A DNA stretch of 64,000 nt. It comes from Nomia melanderi. Lineage: Eukaryota > Arthropoda > Insecta > Hymenoptera > Halictidae. The stretch lies in the NCBI RefSeq assembly GCF_051020985.1, contig NC_135003.1, positions 210,001-274,000 on the forward strand, written 5' to 3'. Shown here one piece after another: positions 44,641 to 56,784 of the stretch (position 1 is its first letter; every line of letters starts with the position of its first letter). Under the pieces are notes generated by a model, which was not told where the DNA came from, searched no databases, and was given only the letters and a program-made list of their open reading frames with translations. The position numbers were made by a program, and so were the translations under genes.

Positions 44641-47240
44641 TCAACGCTTAAACAGCAGGCTATTTCATTCATGGACACGCCCAACCGCGGAAATTGCCGT
44701 TGCAAATGTAATACTGGGTTTACGGAATCTATCTGAGTCTTAATTTCACGCATATTGAATGTTATAAATTTTATTTTATCAATGTTTACTTTCCAATCTT
44801 CAAAATCTAAGTAAACGAACATTTCACACACTAAGCTATTCGGCTTTCTTGTACTGTTCCCTTTATATTTGTTTTATTTCTTGCTTTCCTATTTACACAT
44901 AATTGTTTATCTCCACTTTGTTTCTGGTTATTTCTATTCTTTTTATCTGGAGGAGATACTGTGAAGTGGTTAATTTACTTTATACAAAAGAAATTGCAAA
45001 AATAGTAAAAAACGTAGTATCTCCTAGCAAATATTTTATATTTTATTCTAATTAAGGCTTTCTCCAGGTAAACATTGCAGACTTACTAACCAACCAAATA
45101 TGTCCCAGTGATTTCTCATAATAAACGGTCCATACAATCAATTCAACAAAACTTATAGAAAAGTGTAATATAGTGTATCTAACTGTATCTTTGATATTGT
45201 AAAACATCGATTTCTTTCATAAATTGAAGGACGATTTACCCTGTACGAGTACAACTACTGTAAGAAACCCTAAATTATGAATATGTACACACAAATTAAC
45301 AAAAAAAACTAAAAATCTCGAGAATCCGTATCGCAAATCCTGTATTTTATCCCAATTAACTGTCCACGCTGCCGAATCTCTCGCAGAAATAAAATAATTA
45401 ACTCTGTCAGGTGTAAATGTGTCGCGTGACCGTGATATAATAATAAAAAGGAAATCTCCGCCTCGTTCTGATAAGACATAGCGAATCCACGAAACCATAT
45501 AAACAGAAGGCGATCGTGTCAGATAGCATACCGGGAGTTGGATGTACGGGCTACGTTACATTCGAACCGACGCTAATTACACCATCTGCAGGAAGCGTTA
45601 TACAAATTAACACTAAGTTCTATGGTTACTAACTTTCCAAAGTAATTAAGACACCGAGTTGAAAGTAAAACGCGAGGTGTATATTAAAAAAGAAAGGAAA
45701 GAAAAAGGAGAAGCAAATTCGCTACCGCTTTTTCTAAAGCGTTCGTGGTTACACGCCATGGTTAAACTGAGCTCTCGCTAATGTTTGTTGGACGCGACGA
45801 ACGTCGCTATAAACGGGAAAAAATTAGTAGATTGTTTTTTACGCGTGCAGTCGCGCCAGCAGATGCATCGCTCACGCAACGTTCATCCGCTGCACACGTT
45901 CTACTACTGTTACTGTTGCTCGTCGATTTCATCGAGCGCAAACACGATTATTACTAGACCGCAGAAATCTATGCGAATTCGCTCTTTTATAGGGGAATTT
46001 CAAAAAACCGACGTTAAGTAAAATTCAATTTTCATTGGGATTAAGTTTGTTAACTTGGAAATGAAATGAAATGAAACTGTTACTATAATACACTCGACGA
46101 CGGTTTCTATTTAATTATTTTTGTTTCGGAAACTTTTATATGTAACGGACATATACAGTTCCATTGTTTATTACACTTCTACTAAATAATAAACATATGA
46201 TGCTCAGTTACTACCCAGTACCTACTTACGTTTTCTGTTGTTTTGTGTAACTTTTAACGTTATGTTATTTTATTATTTCATTACATTTCTACAGAATAAC
46301 AAACATATTAGACTCACTGTCGGTTACCCATTTATATTTTGTTATTTTATTTAACTTCTTTTTTTCTTATTCTTGTTCAAGTTATATCGCGAATATATTT
46401 AAAAGTCCACGTGTAACATAAACACGTCCTGATCTTATTGATTATTGATAGAATTTTTCAGTTATTCAAGAATGAAAAATTAAATGAATTTCGTTTTACC
46501 AAGATTTAATAATAAGCTTCAACAACATTCGAAGATACGATGCCATCGAAAATATTTATCATCGTCGAGCAATGGTGGGAAAGAAAGAAGTATCTACAAA
46601 CGAGTATACCGCTCGTCCAGTTTCCTCAGTGATCCTTTTCTTTAATAAAAAATCATTATCATCAGGGAATCTTCATTGAAAAATATGGCCGTAATTAATA
46701 TTTTAAATACCTACTATCATAATTACTGCTATTCAAATACAAGATATATATCAAGTTAAAAATTCGCTTTACGTTCAATTGATTTTTGAAGAAGAACTAA
46801 GGACTACAGATAAGAAGGATTTCCAAATTCATGTTCATCACGCAAACATCTATGGGAAACGTTTATTAGACGTTAAAAAACCAAAAAAAGACATGAAAAT
46901 TTGTGGTACGATGAAGTATCATCGTCAGTCTAGTATCGTGTCCGATAGAACAATAACGAAATTGAATCTTTGACCCCTTTAAAGACACCGAAACATTGGT
47001 ATACATTTAATTTTAGTGCAATATTAAACCTGAAGGGTCACACACGCACATGTGGATATTATTCGGAACGATAAATTGATAACCATTTACATCCTTCTTT
47101 ATCTGCTTTGGTCCCTATCCATTTCAAATCCGTATAAAGCTTGGATAACCAACAGATTACTGAAATCTATCTTCAGTCAAACCCTAAAAAAATGCATCGC
47201 GGAAAAAGCAAAGTGTCCGATTAATCCAGAAAGAAAAAGG
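44641..47240. other. AT-rich intron, nothing firm
   Basis: AT-rich with small GC rises near 45360-45600 and 45740-45920. ORFs under 95 codons, no domains. No mobile element ends were recognised. Confidence 0.5.
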
Positions 47241-47720
47241 GCGTAGTTTTATTCGCTAATTAACAAACGGCCTCTCACGAAGCAACGCTTTTTCATAGTA
47301 TGAAGAACATCCGGTCGTGGATTCACCGGCGAAATCGACAGTCATTCCTTCGTTGTTTCGCGTTTTTATTTTTCTGTTCTTTTTCTTTTCTCTCTTACTC
47401 ATTTTTTTGTCTATTTGTTCGACTTTAGCGGAGAACGTGGAGCGGGACAGCATGGTCGAGGAAAGACGAAAATAAAAGTGTAACAAAGCCGCAAGTAAAA
47501 AGCCTACGCCACATCCGCTACCATGCGTCGGGATCTTAAACGCTCGCGCGCACGTTACTCGGATCGGGTTAATTGGAACAGGCCCGGGGAAAAGGATCGT
47601 CGTGGATGTTCCATGCTGTGAGAGAAATACGACTGCTATTAGACGTAATAATGAGTAATATGTTACCACCTTTTATATAACAAAGAAGGAAGGTAGCAAA
47701 CCGATAAGGTTTATCTCAAT
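47241..47720. promoter_or_regulatory. GC-richer intronic island
   Basis: A moderately GC-rich block with a 137-codon minus-strand open frame (47256-47669). The translation has a hydrophobic start and a lysine-rich middle but matches no family I recognise, and the other strand is also partly open. Low-confidence regulatory island. Confidence 0.25.
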
Positions 47721-50700
47721 CGGTCATCGATCTTTACGATCTTCCGGTTTTTACAAGTTTTCGAAACACACGGCAGAAGCCCCGTCAGTGATACCAGTTT
47801 TATTAAACCTTTACGAACGAAGATTTTTTGAAGTATTGAAAACCTTTAACAGGGAAGTTTAAAGTACATCGAAGTCTTAAATGCCAGAAACAAAGAAAAC
47901 TACAAATTTGTATTCTAACCCTTTGCACTCTGCAGGCTCCAATATTGCACCAGTTATAATATCAAATATTTTAATGAATCAAAGAAACTACCTTAAAATT
48001 ATTAGATTTTCCACGCATCGAAATTTTGTACTGAGAAGGAAAATAAAAGATCGAAGGAATGTTATAGCATTTTTCACTTTCACTAGAGATACCATAAAAA
48101 ATAGTTGCAGTTGTTGATAAATTACAAAACCATCTGGAGTGTTAAGGGTTAAATATGAAAGTTTGACGCCAAAATGACGACGTTCGTCTTCAAAAGGTCA
48201 ATAATTTGATAAGTACAACGAGAACCCAATTAGTTTTTGTTTCGATCTTATCACCATTGCAAACGACTTACTTTCAAGTGAGATAATGTTTTAATTATAA
48301 TTTTTGAAATCGTCGAGGATTCGAAAATGAGCTTAATAAAAGAATTAGATAATTTTCAGACAGATCTTTGAAATGATGATGGGCGTGGACAAAAATAAAG
48401 AAAATTGAATGACTTCGTAAGTTTATGAAGCTACATGAAAAAATTAGAATTCCCATATGTTCCATTTAAAGACATTTTAAAAAGTTTTATACAACATCGA
48501 AACAGAGAGAAGCGAAAGTCTTACTACGCAATTAATTTGAGGAAGTTTCTTATTCAATTTTCCAATGAATTTTATTAAAGATTACTTTCACTTTGAAGAG
48601 CTAAGAAGCCGCAGAAGAAACACGGTTTCTATCGAATTCCCTCGTGAACTGACAAAGTTAAAAAAAAATCCATTAACACTAGAACCACTAACCAGTCAAG
48701 TTAATTCATTTGTATTTTCTTACACAAACTGCAAGAGTACATTTATTGAGATTTCAATTGACTTACATTTCAGGACATGCACTAGTAAATCAATTTATTT
48801 AACAATTTCATAGAATAGCGTCTGTATCTTATCAGCAACTCTAAGAGAGAAACTTCAGAATGTATCATTTTGATTCATCCAGTACTGCTAGCGGTAACAT
48901 TACCGCAAACATACCACTTGGCACTATTTCTGTCCGATATCTGAACGCCAATTATGAAAAAGCTTACCGGCCGAAAACCTGAAACAACGGAACCAAAGTT
49001 CCCGCTTCCATCCCCTTTATTTTTTCTAGTCCTATCAGATCGAATCACCAAGCACGGCTGACTGTGTATGTTTTTCTTTGAAGATTGAAATAGTCGGGAG
49101 TAATTTTTCATCTCAAGAAAACTAAGAAATATGAATACCCAGATACCCGGGATATCAATAGCACTAATTTGGAGCCCGAGGACGGGGAGATTCGTCACGT
49201 GTCGACGCAGCGCTCTTGCGAAAGCGAGATCAATGGAGCTACCAGCATCAATAGTTGCCTCTATTGAAACATGTTTTAGCTGCATGTCGGTTTATGTATT
49301 CTGACGAATATTCTCCTACCATTGAAAAAAAAAATCAATGTGCACTTTACGATATAAGAGAGATCGTGTCTTTTACGCTTTTAAAGAAATTACTGCATCA
49401 AAGAATTGAGTTTAATCCTTGCGTAGATAATCAGATATTCAGACAGCGGTAAATATATCTGCATTCTCTTACTGTTTTATTCATTTCTTTTGAAGATATT
49501 GCAAAACAATGTACATGCTGTATATAAAATCAACTGTTTTTTCTCTGTATTTTTTGAAGAAATTACTACATGAACGATCCGAATTTAACCGTAGCAACCA
49601 GTTGGTACCAGCTATTAAGGTAGAAATTTCTATTTTCATATGCATCACTTTATTAACCTCTTGCCTTATAATCAAGCATGAGACTTGTAGTGAAGATTTT
49701 AAAGAGAATTTAATAAATATAAATATTACTCAATTTTTGCGAACAGAATTTGAATATTACTCTTCTGATATCAAATATTATAGTTTAGAATAAACGTGGG
49801 CATAGAGTATGCTCAGAATTTTTGTCCGTTTTCAATAAATTATTAATAACGAAGTAGGTGTATCGATAATGGTTGAGAAAGAAATCGTAGGGCAACGGGT
49901 TAATTCCTTGTGGAACTATTTGTAAAGCAATTCCGAATGTCTATTCTTTGTACGAATTTGCGAAGATTTATATACTGAAGATGAAAATTTATGCAAGAAA
50001 TTTGATTATTAAAGCTTTAACTGTTATAAACATTTTGGTTGCCTAAATGACTCAGGAAGACTATTTTCATGAACTATGGAAAACAGGGCAGGAGATCCTT
50101 AATCATTCTTCAAGTGACTCATACTATAAACTATAGTTTCAGACGGTTCCTCGTATGGTGAATTCGATCAATAAATTTGAATCCTTAGAAGTTTAATTCG
50201 ATCCAAGTGTGTTTGGGCTTCGGTGTCGCGTGAGTCAAAACTGAAACTGTCGGCCAGCGTGTGATCTTCATGAAGATAAAAGAATTCGCAGATCATGATC
50301 GAGTTTCAAATTAAACAACATTGGTTTTGTTACTCGTAATTGAAATGAAACTACTTTCATGCGAAAGATAAAGTAGATATAATTAACAACAGTTGTATGA
50401 TACAGTCTATCAGAAGTATTTCGACTGAATTAAGCGCCAAACGAGTGAAATACTTTAAATATTTATATCAGCAATTCAGGAACACTTTAACATTGAATAG
50501 AGTAGATCGAAATAAACCTGACCTTCAAAACAATCACACTATGGCGGTATTCGAAATGTAATTGATACTACTTGAACTACTGCAATATGTAAATTATCTA
50601 AGTTGTTTAAATCAGCGTGAGTAATCGAGCTACTAATATTAACAATTCAATTACGGACAGTACTGCTTAAATACCCAAGCTACACAGTATAGCTCGAATA

Positions 50701-50960
50701 ATTGAACTAGATGCTAAAAGCATATACACAATAAATGAATGACTCCTAAAAGAGCACAAATGATCAAAAGCCACAATCGATACTCGATATTATCCAAAGT
50801 ACTACTGTAAGTAGTCAAGTGATTTAAAATCCAGTTCGAGTATTCAAGCTATTCAACGTACTCCTAGAAAACCGATATCTCTAACTGACTACTCAAGCAC
50901 TATTCAACTAATCAAGCCACCAAAAATATCAATGGATCAAGTGAACTACTCACAACGAGT
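47721..50960. other. AT-rich intron with a MITE copy
   Basis: AT-rich. The GC-richer segment 48880-49260 carries a 136-codon minus-strand frame without domain. A TTAA repeat copy starts at 48673. Nothing else was recognised. Confidence 0.45.
48673..48815. repeat. One-ended TTAA MITE copy
   Basis: It starts TTAACACTAGAACCACTAAC. The following cagtcaagttaattcatttg and ttttcttacacaaactgcaa align with the copies at 17144 and 12993. The right end was not recognised. Confidence 0.55.
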
Positions 50961-52465
50961 ACGACGGAGTACGAACGATCGAATTACTCAAAGAGCTACG
51001 CGAGCAATCAGGTGCGCCCCGTGTGCTCCGGAGAATCTGATATTTGGACTTCACCGATAATTCAAACACTTCTGTAACGGTGCGTTTACACTGGCGCGGC
51101 GGACCAGAAGACACAGGCGGCGCGCGTCAAGGATGCGCGTAATCCAGCGGCCGACAGATGTGATCAGGCTAAATAACTTTACGAAGTCGTTGACACGCCG
51201 CTTGATAATCCTTAACGAGCTTGATAGGGGCGAGTCAAGGTGGGCTTTTTCAATAGGGAGAAGATTGCCGTCCTCCGATAACTTTACTATGCCAAGGTTA
51301 CTATCATACTTCGACCACGGTGCAGCTGGAGAGCTAATGCTGCGCTGTTTAGGACTTTTTCCTCGGCAAATACCCGCCCCCGCTTATTATCGTTCATGCA
51401 GCGACGAACCGAGTACCGTGTCCACTGGTTAATTGCAACCTGCACGGATTGTTTTCCCGTTCCGGTTGTGCAATGTGCACAATGCGAACTTAATTAAGCC
51501 TCGCGCACACGAGAAGCCCTTATCGCGTTACACGCGCCTCAAACCTTGTCATCGTAACTAAATTCTCATTTATTTTTTCTACTCGGTCTTGCACACTTGT
51601 CAATTATCTTCTATTTACACCGTGTCAACGAACTTCCTAGCCTACGTTGAAGTCCTATGTCCATGGTCGCGTTGAAAATCCGCGACATGTTTTCAATGAA
51701 CGCTTGTTTCGCACGGGGAAAAAATATGTCGACACCTAGTACCGGCAATGATAAAAAACAAATATGGAGTCCACGAGCACTTCCAATTACAGAAACGCTG
51801 CAAGTCGGTTCGAATCGGCTTACAGTTAGACCGCGGTGTCGCGGGCATAACAGGTGCAATTAACGCGATAATCGTAAACAGCAGATTCAACGTCGCAGCC
51901 GATCGTAAAAAACAATTGTTACGTCGCGCACGTTGGACGGTGCCACCGCGGAGAAGGTGCACTCATCGAGCGTATTCATTGCCGGAAGCACCTGGCTCGA
52001 AGAGATTTTCGAATAGAGGAATTCATAAATTTTGAGGTTATAACCGCCGCTCATAGGACATTAAAGCTCCCCGACGGTTCGTTCCATGCGGTGGCCCCGA
52101 CGGCCGTGGGTTAGGTGCAATGAACTTCCCCGTACGAAAATGCTGCCGCGATGCAATGGGCCGAATAAATAAGAGTGCAGGGTGTATTTACATCGGACGA
52201 GGAGGCACATCGGTGGCACAGTACGAAAAACCGTATCGAACGGTCAGCGGGGTCGTACAGGAAGCAGGGACCAGCCAACGAATATCGACTCTCACCTGGG
52301 ACCACGAGCGAGGAAAGTAACAGCGGTTATGTCAGGGCAACGACAATACCGATAACTCTCTGCTGGCACATCGTAGAGACACGGAAAGCCCTTTTACATC
52401 CTCCGCCATTTACTGCACCGTTACACGCACATCGCACGCACACACAACGCTGCAAACGGGAGGTA

Positions 52466-52490
52466 CAGAGATAGAGAGAGAGAGAGAGAA
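52466..52490. repeat. GA microsatellite
   Basis: About 25 bases of GA repeats within the GC-rich block, followed by a purine-rich run to about 52520. Confidence 0.85.
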
Positions 52491-52575
52491 AAGGAGGAAG
52501 GAGGAGAGAGACAAAAGAAGCACAGGGAGGCGCGATATCCGTGCGGATGCCCCGGGGGTTGTTAAAGGTACTTAC

Positions 52576-52704
52576 ATGGGCCAAACGGTATACACCCGAA
52601 AAAATCATGTGTGGAACGGATCGGTCATTTCGATTCGTTTCGCGCGCCGATCGTATGCGAGTGCAAATAAGGCCACGTAAGGGGCACCGAAACGGCACTT
52701 GCAT
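52576..52704 (-). CDS. CdGAPr: Candidate first coding exon of CdGAPr
   Basis: ATG at 52704 opens 43 codons, starting MQVPFRCPLRGL and ending GVYRLAH, to the donor GCCCAT before gtaagt in phase 0. That fits the 24732-24782 candidate or the 7253 exon. It lies in the GC-rich block expected to hold the promoter. If real, the first intron is at least 28 kb. No homology supports the peptide, so chance or a 5' UTR exon remain possible. Confidence 0.3.
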
Positions 52705-53455
52705 ACTAACAAGCGGGAAGCCTCCTCTTCCCTTACCGTGTGTATATTAATATACGTTAAGCCGCGCTGTAGACACACGCTGTTACAATGCTGCCTGGTA
52801 TATGCGTGTACGTACTTGCGTGAATATCACCACCACTCCCGAGGTTGAGGATCCCTGGCCGTGCAACGGACGGAGACAGGAGGAACGGAGAGAAAGAGAG
52901 ACAGGTTCACCACGAAGAAAAACACACGTCTGCCGGAACGCGAGCCATGTTTGTCCCTGGCTAATTCACCGCGATACCTCTAAACCGATACGGAGATCTT
53001 GTTGACAGTTCTCGCGTAGCATCGCCTTCGTTCTTGGCCACGGTTCTCACTGCGCTCGCGGCGAGGTTAACCTTCATTTACGAGCTACAACGAAACGCTG
53101 TTTTCGACGCGCTGTCAACCCGACCTGCCTAACCTGACCCTCGCGTCTTGACTAGTGGAACACTGAAATACTACGCTTCGTTTGCGCATCTACGCTTGCG
53201 CAGCATTCTGCCGGTTACGTTTTTTGCCAAGGCGGGAAAATTCGAAGTTCCCTATGTCAACTACTCTCATGTTTTCTTTAAATGTTAGAAATTAATGTTC
53301 ACAGTAATTAAGTTAATACACGTTTTAAATGTAACGTTAGGGAGATGTTTAACGATAACACTATATATATTTTAGGTTTATGTTACATAATATTATAGTT
53401 TACAATAATTCAATAGTATATTAAAATTATAGCAATAAGTCGTGTATTCAGCCGC

Positions 53456-53791
53456 CTAACTGTCATTTGAAAATATATAATTCTCATGTATTAATGGTAA
53501 CAATTTAACCATAAGAGCAGTTTCTACTTTATGTGCATTATTCACCTCCAGCATTGTGAAACAATTTTCCTTAAATTCGACGTTTACGCTATGCTTAATT
53601 ATATTTGTTAGTGCGCCAGCGATCGCTTCACACGATTTATAATCGTTATCTAGTGAAATATAATTATTGTAAATTACATTTTGATCACAATGTATAGTGA
53701 ATTTCGTTTGAATGCTCAATTTTTGCAACGTAATTATTTCGTTCGATACAACTTTTAAAAACTTGTCCAAGTCTCTAGAACTTAATTTATC
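53456..53791 (-). CDS. Terminal exon of the unassigned 277-aa gene
   Basis: Acceptor cattatacag before GAT, 111 codons and TAG at 53456-53458. The protein ends IHENYIFSNDS. No strong poly(A) signal is seen on the minus strand in the next 100 bases, only AATATA-like words. Confidence 0.6.
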   Translation of the reverse strand, partial: DKLSSRDLDKFLKVVSNEIITLQKLSIQTKFTIHCDQNVIYNNYISLDNDYKSCEAIAGALTNIIKHSVNVEFKENCFTMLEVNNAHKVETALMVKLLPLIHENYIFSNDS

Positions 53792-54726
53792 CTGTATAAT
53801 GTAATGTATAAAAAAATTAATCTTTATGAATAAATATACGTGGACGATACAAGATAGCACGGTGTCGGGTCCAAAGGTTACCTACTTCCAATTGCAACGA
53901 TAAATAACTTTTTTGATGAGAAAAATCAATTTGACTTTTAGTAGCTGTTTTTCTAGTCAACGACAGATTTTTTGTCGCGAAACGTAAACCGACAGCTGTT
54001 TGGCAATCGTTGTATATACTCCTGGTATATATTGTAGCAATTTGTGAGTTTTTCAAGAATATTTTTTTTGAGATCAGATCGTTAAATATATTATTCAAGA
54101 ATTGCAAGACATTTTTCGTAAATTGACCATAGTTCGTAATCTGTATCATATGGTTCGTGCCATTTTTTAATAAGGTAACATCAATGTGACGATATTTTAT
54201 TTTTCTAACGGAATCTTTTAAATTCCATTCGTCGAACTTTCGCAGTATCTATTTATAAAAAGATTAAACGTTAATCGTAAATATATCACCATAAATGAAA
54301 AATATTCTTAAACGTTACAGAATTACAGAAACGTAAATTCAGATAACAATATAATAATAACAACAGAAGTTCCTTGTATAGTAAGTTGTTGATAGTCCAA
54401 GTAGCTAAACTAATTGCTCAGATTGATTTTTATTACGACATTGGCATACAAGATCATACTTTGGTAACGATAACAGCAAGAAAATCCGTGTCGAATTTAG
54501 CTTTGTTCATATTGCTATGTATACCCGTTTAAAACTACCGGCACCCGCGGCACCCTGACCTCTAGGCAGTGAGAACGTTACTGTAAGGTACTTCCCTACC
54601 GATAAAAGAAACCTTTGGCGTGGTGGCATCAACAGTGAAATACAAAGGTGGTGTGGTGTCGGTATATGAATTCTTCATGTTGCGGCATGGTGCACCTGCC
54701 TTAGTAGCGGAAGCAAAAAAATCCAT
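53456..54726 (-). CDS. Unassigned three-exon gene, 277 aa
   Basis: The join of 54592-54726, 53886-54248 and 53456-53791 gives ATG to TAG, 277 aa, with both introns (343 and 94 bases) in phase 0. Exon 2 (121 codons) and exon 3 (112) are long open frames in AT-rich DNA and read like a globular protein: ILRKFDEWNLKDSVRKIKYR, VTLLKNGTNHMIQITNYGQF, DKLSSRDLDKFLKVVSNEII, VNNAHKVETALMVKLLPLIH. Composition suggests mixed alpha and beta. There is no signal peptide or clear membrane segment. I do not recognise the family. Weak points are the donor of exon 1 (GAA before gtacct) and of exon 2 (GAA before gtaggt). Exon 1 is also partly open on the other strand. Confidence 0.55.
53886..54248 (-). CDS. Exon 2 of the unassigned 277-aa gene
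   Basis: The acceptor tttataaatag before ATA follows a pyrimidine-rich stretch, with an in-frame TAG immediately before it, so the open frame starts exactly at the splice site. 121 codons, phase 0 at both ends. A donor three bases further on (tag before gtaacc) would shift frame into a stop in exon 3, so the earlier GT is preferred. Confidence 0.6.
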
Positions 54727-54902
54727 GGACAAAAGGTGACAATAATTGACTACATTGTGATCGATTACGTTCGATCGTTTCCGAACAATAATCGGGGATA
54801 AACAGTGTCGGGTGTTGTTTCTTCTTGTTAAACTGTGAATAGAATCATCTCGAATGACAGAACAGGAACGAAAAGACGAACTTAACCTCAGCGAGGAGCG
54901 TG
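54727..54902. promoter_or_regulatory. Short space between divergent start codons
   Basis: On the minus strand the 277-aa gene would start at 54726. On the plus strand an ATG at 54855 opens a frame to a strong donor. The 128 bases between could be a bidirectional promoter. The upstream minus-strand frame also ends here (TAG at 54903), giving an alternative reading of two tandem minus-strand genes. Confidence 0.3.
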
Positions 54903-54930
54903 CTACTCCACCGCGTAGGATTCGTCACCG
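54855..54930 (+). CDS. Candidate plus-strand first exon
   Basis: ATG at 54855 followed by 25 open codons (MTEQERKDELNLSEERAT then PPRRIRH) and the donor CACCG before gtgagt in phase 2. One downstream acceptor at 56785 fits this phase. It overlaps the minus-strand frame 54903-55202, so at most one of the two is likely to be coding unless the genes overlap in antisense. Confidence 0.25.
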
Positions 54931-55202
54931 GTGAGTATCCAGTTTTTCCTTGGCTGCGAGCTTTTTATATCCTTCCCCGCTATTAAAAAATCATTTATAC
55001 GGCTACGCGAAAAAGTTTTCCCATTTATGATTATGGTTCGTTGCGTTTGGTATACATCGGTTGGTAACGCGTGCTCCTTGGATACACCGCACGCTTCTAA
55101 CAGACCAATCAAAACGCGCCATACGTCGCCTGACTCGTCGGCGGACCAATCAAGACGCTCTGTCAATTTTTTGATTACCTCGTGTGAAAATCCATTGAGT
55201 TC
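54903..55202 (-). CDS. Coding-like terminal exon, unassigned
   Basis: An open frame of 99 codons plus TAG after a gcgatcag acceptor; the frame is open for a further 17 codons upstream, where a second acceptor (tttttccattag) lies. The translation looks like a real protein: NGFSHEVIKKLTERLDWSAD, WRVLIGLLEACGVSKEH and FSRSRINDFLIAGKD, ending WILTGDESYAVE. I do not recognise the family. Phase 0 at 55202 fits the candidate exon at 57137-57299. Confidence 0.45.
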   Translation of the reverse strand, partial: ELNGFSHEVIKKLTERLDWSADESGDVWRVLIGLLEACGVSKEHALPTDVYQTQRTIIINGKTFSRSRINDFLIAGKDIKSSQPRKNWILTGDESYAVE

Positions 55203-56051
55203 CTGATCGCTAAATATACGTAAATAATTATAATACCTAATGGAAAAATCACGCCGCTCGTAACGTCACCGTATATATAATTTCACTGAAAAAATTGTTA
55301 TACGAACAACCATCCTGTGAATTCGATTAACAGGAACGAATGTAATAAATTCAAAATTTTTTTCGTACGAATTATGCTGATTGTTACATATGTAACGTTT
55401 TTCGAAAATTACTATTAATGTTTTTCTAGCGGTAAATGTTTATGTATGACTGGTATACAACGATCTAAAAAATAATTAGCTATCTCAAAAAAGTATTGAG
55501 CGATCCGTATCACAGTTTATACGATTTCATTTTCGTTTACAGAATTTCTGATTTATATTATTAACAATGATAATTATGGATAGAGAAAAGTACATATGAA
55601 AGATTCTGTTCGAATAGTATATTCACGGGTAACGCCGGCTATACCTACTATGTATACACTATACAGTTGCTCGTATGACGAAGAAAAGAATTTGTTTGCT
55701 TCGATCGTTAGAACCCGAGCGTGTCATGCGTTGTTATTAATCGCACTGGAGCGACGTCAGTTATGCAATAAACGATATTGCACTTGTCAGTGAGCAATGC
55801 GTACGAATCATGCGATTTGAACGATTTCTGTGTTCACTCGACTGATAGACTTATCGATTAGTCATCTCATTACCGACCACACCATTGAGCAGGAACGTAG
55901 TCGCATTCAATGTTGATAATTTATTAATTAAGTATTAATTCACCTTTTTTCTTAATTAATAGGTTCCAAAAACTTTACGGAAGTAAAAAATTGTCTATTT
56001 ATAAAGACTAATTACATATATTTACCTAAATATACGTATTTGTTTTACTGC

Positions 56052-56076
56052 TTATTTATTTATTTATTTATTTATT
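56052..56076. repeat. TTTA tetranucleotide repeat
   Basis: Six copies of TTTA or TATT in register. Confidence 0.85.
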
Positions 56077-56091
56077 GTCTCTTTTCAACAG

Positions 56092-56285
56092 ATTGTAAAT
56101 ATAAAAGTAAAGTTGATAAGAAAAGAACAAATAATGTACAGACATCGCGCGTGTTTGCAAAAGCCTGCTCGGACCTCTCATCAAATACTTACACTCGCAA
56201 TTACTGTCGATCATTTTTCAACACGTGCTACAATCTTATCAAACCAGACCATGCGGCGTATAGAATAATCCGCTTTGCACGATAA
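56092..56285 (+). CDS. Possible plus-strand terminal exon
   Basis: Acceptor tctcttttcaacag at 56091. One frame runs 64 codons to TAA at 56283-56285 and ends HAAYRIIRFAR. A second frame is open for about 60 codons from the same acceptor. AATAAA overlaps the stop region. It is not in phase with the 54855 exon. Weak. Confidence 0.2.
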
Positions 56286-56784
56286 TAAACATTGAAATAT
56301 TCGAATTATTTCTAATATGTCTTTGTATGTTTGTTACAATTGAAAGATAATGTAACAAATAGTATGCATTTGATGACAATAAGAATGTTTACATTGCAAT
56401 ATAACTACAGAGTTTAATAATGGTTTGGAATATGTAATCACGTTTGACCGACGTCCATTTTAATGAGAATCTATTTATATAAAAAAAGAAATCTTAGGGT
56501 TGACAAAATAGCATTACATGTTGTTTAATGATTATTAGTATCACTTCTATGCTTGTGATACTGTCAAAAATTGTAGTTAGTGTAATTGTAGTTAGCAGTA
56601 GTTACAAATAAAATAGTATATATTGATAATCAAATTTAGAGATATTTTTATCTGCGATGCGCTAACAATACACGTGACTTAGAAAATATGCGAATAATAA
56701 TAGATTGAAAGAAATATTGTCTATTACTTTGATGAGAGTATTAATAAAAGTCAATTACATCTTTCACGACTTGAGTGGTCTTAA

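Larger units (their letters stand above)
50961..53230. promoter_or_regulatory. Long GC-rich block, likely CdGAPr promoter region
   Basis: A 2.2-kb GC- and CpG-rich block, the longest in the left 55 kb, with a GA microsatellite at 52466-52490. It contains the minus-strand exon candidate 52576-52704 and lies just 3' of the end of the neighbouring minus-strand gene at 53456. That is where a promoter firing leftward would be expected. Many overlapping ORFs here have no domains. Confidence 0.4.

Noticed and set aside
54594..54738. Plus-strand frame reading GVVSVYEFFMLRHGAPALVA, opposite exon 1 of the 277-aa gene
   Set aside because: It is attractive as peptide but has no start codon or acceptor in place. 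The minus-strand reading has an ATG and joins in phase to long exons. It is not fully excluded.
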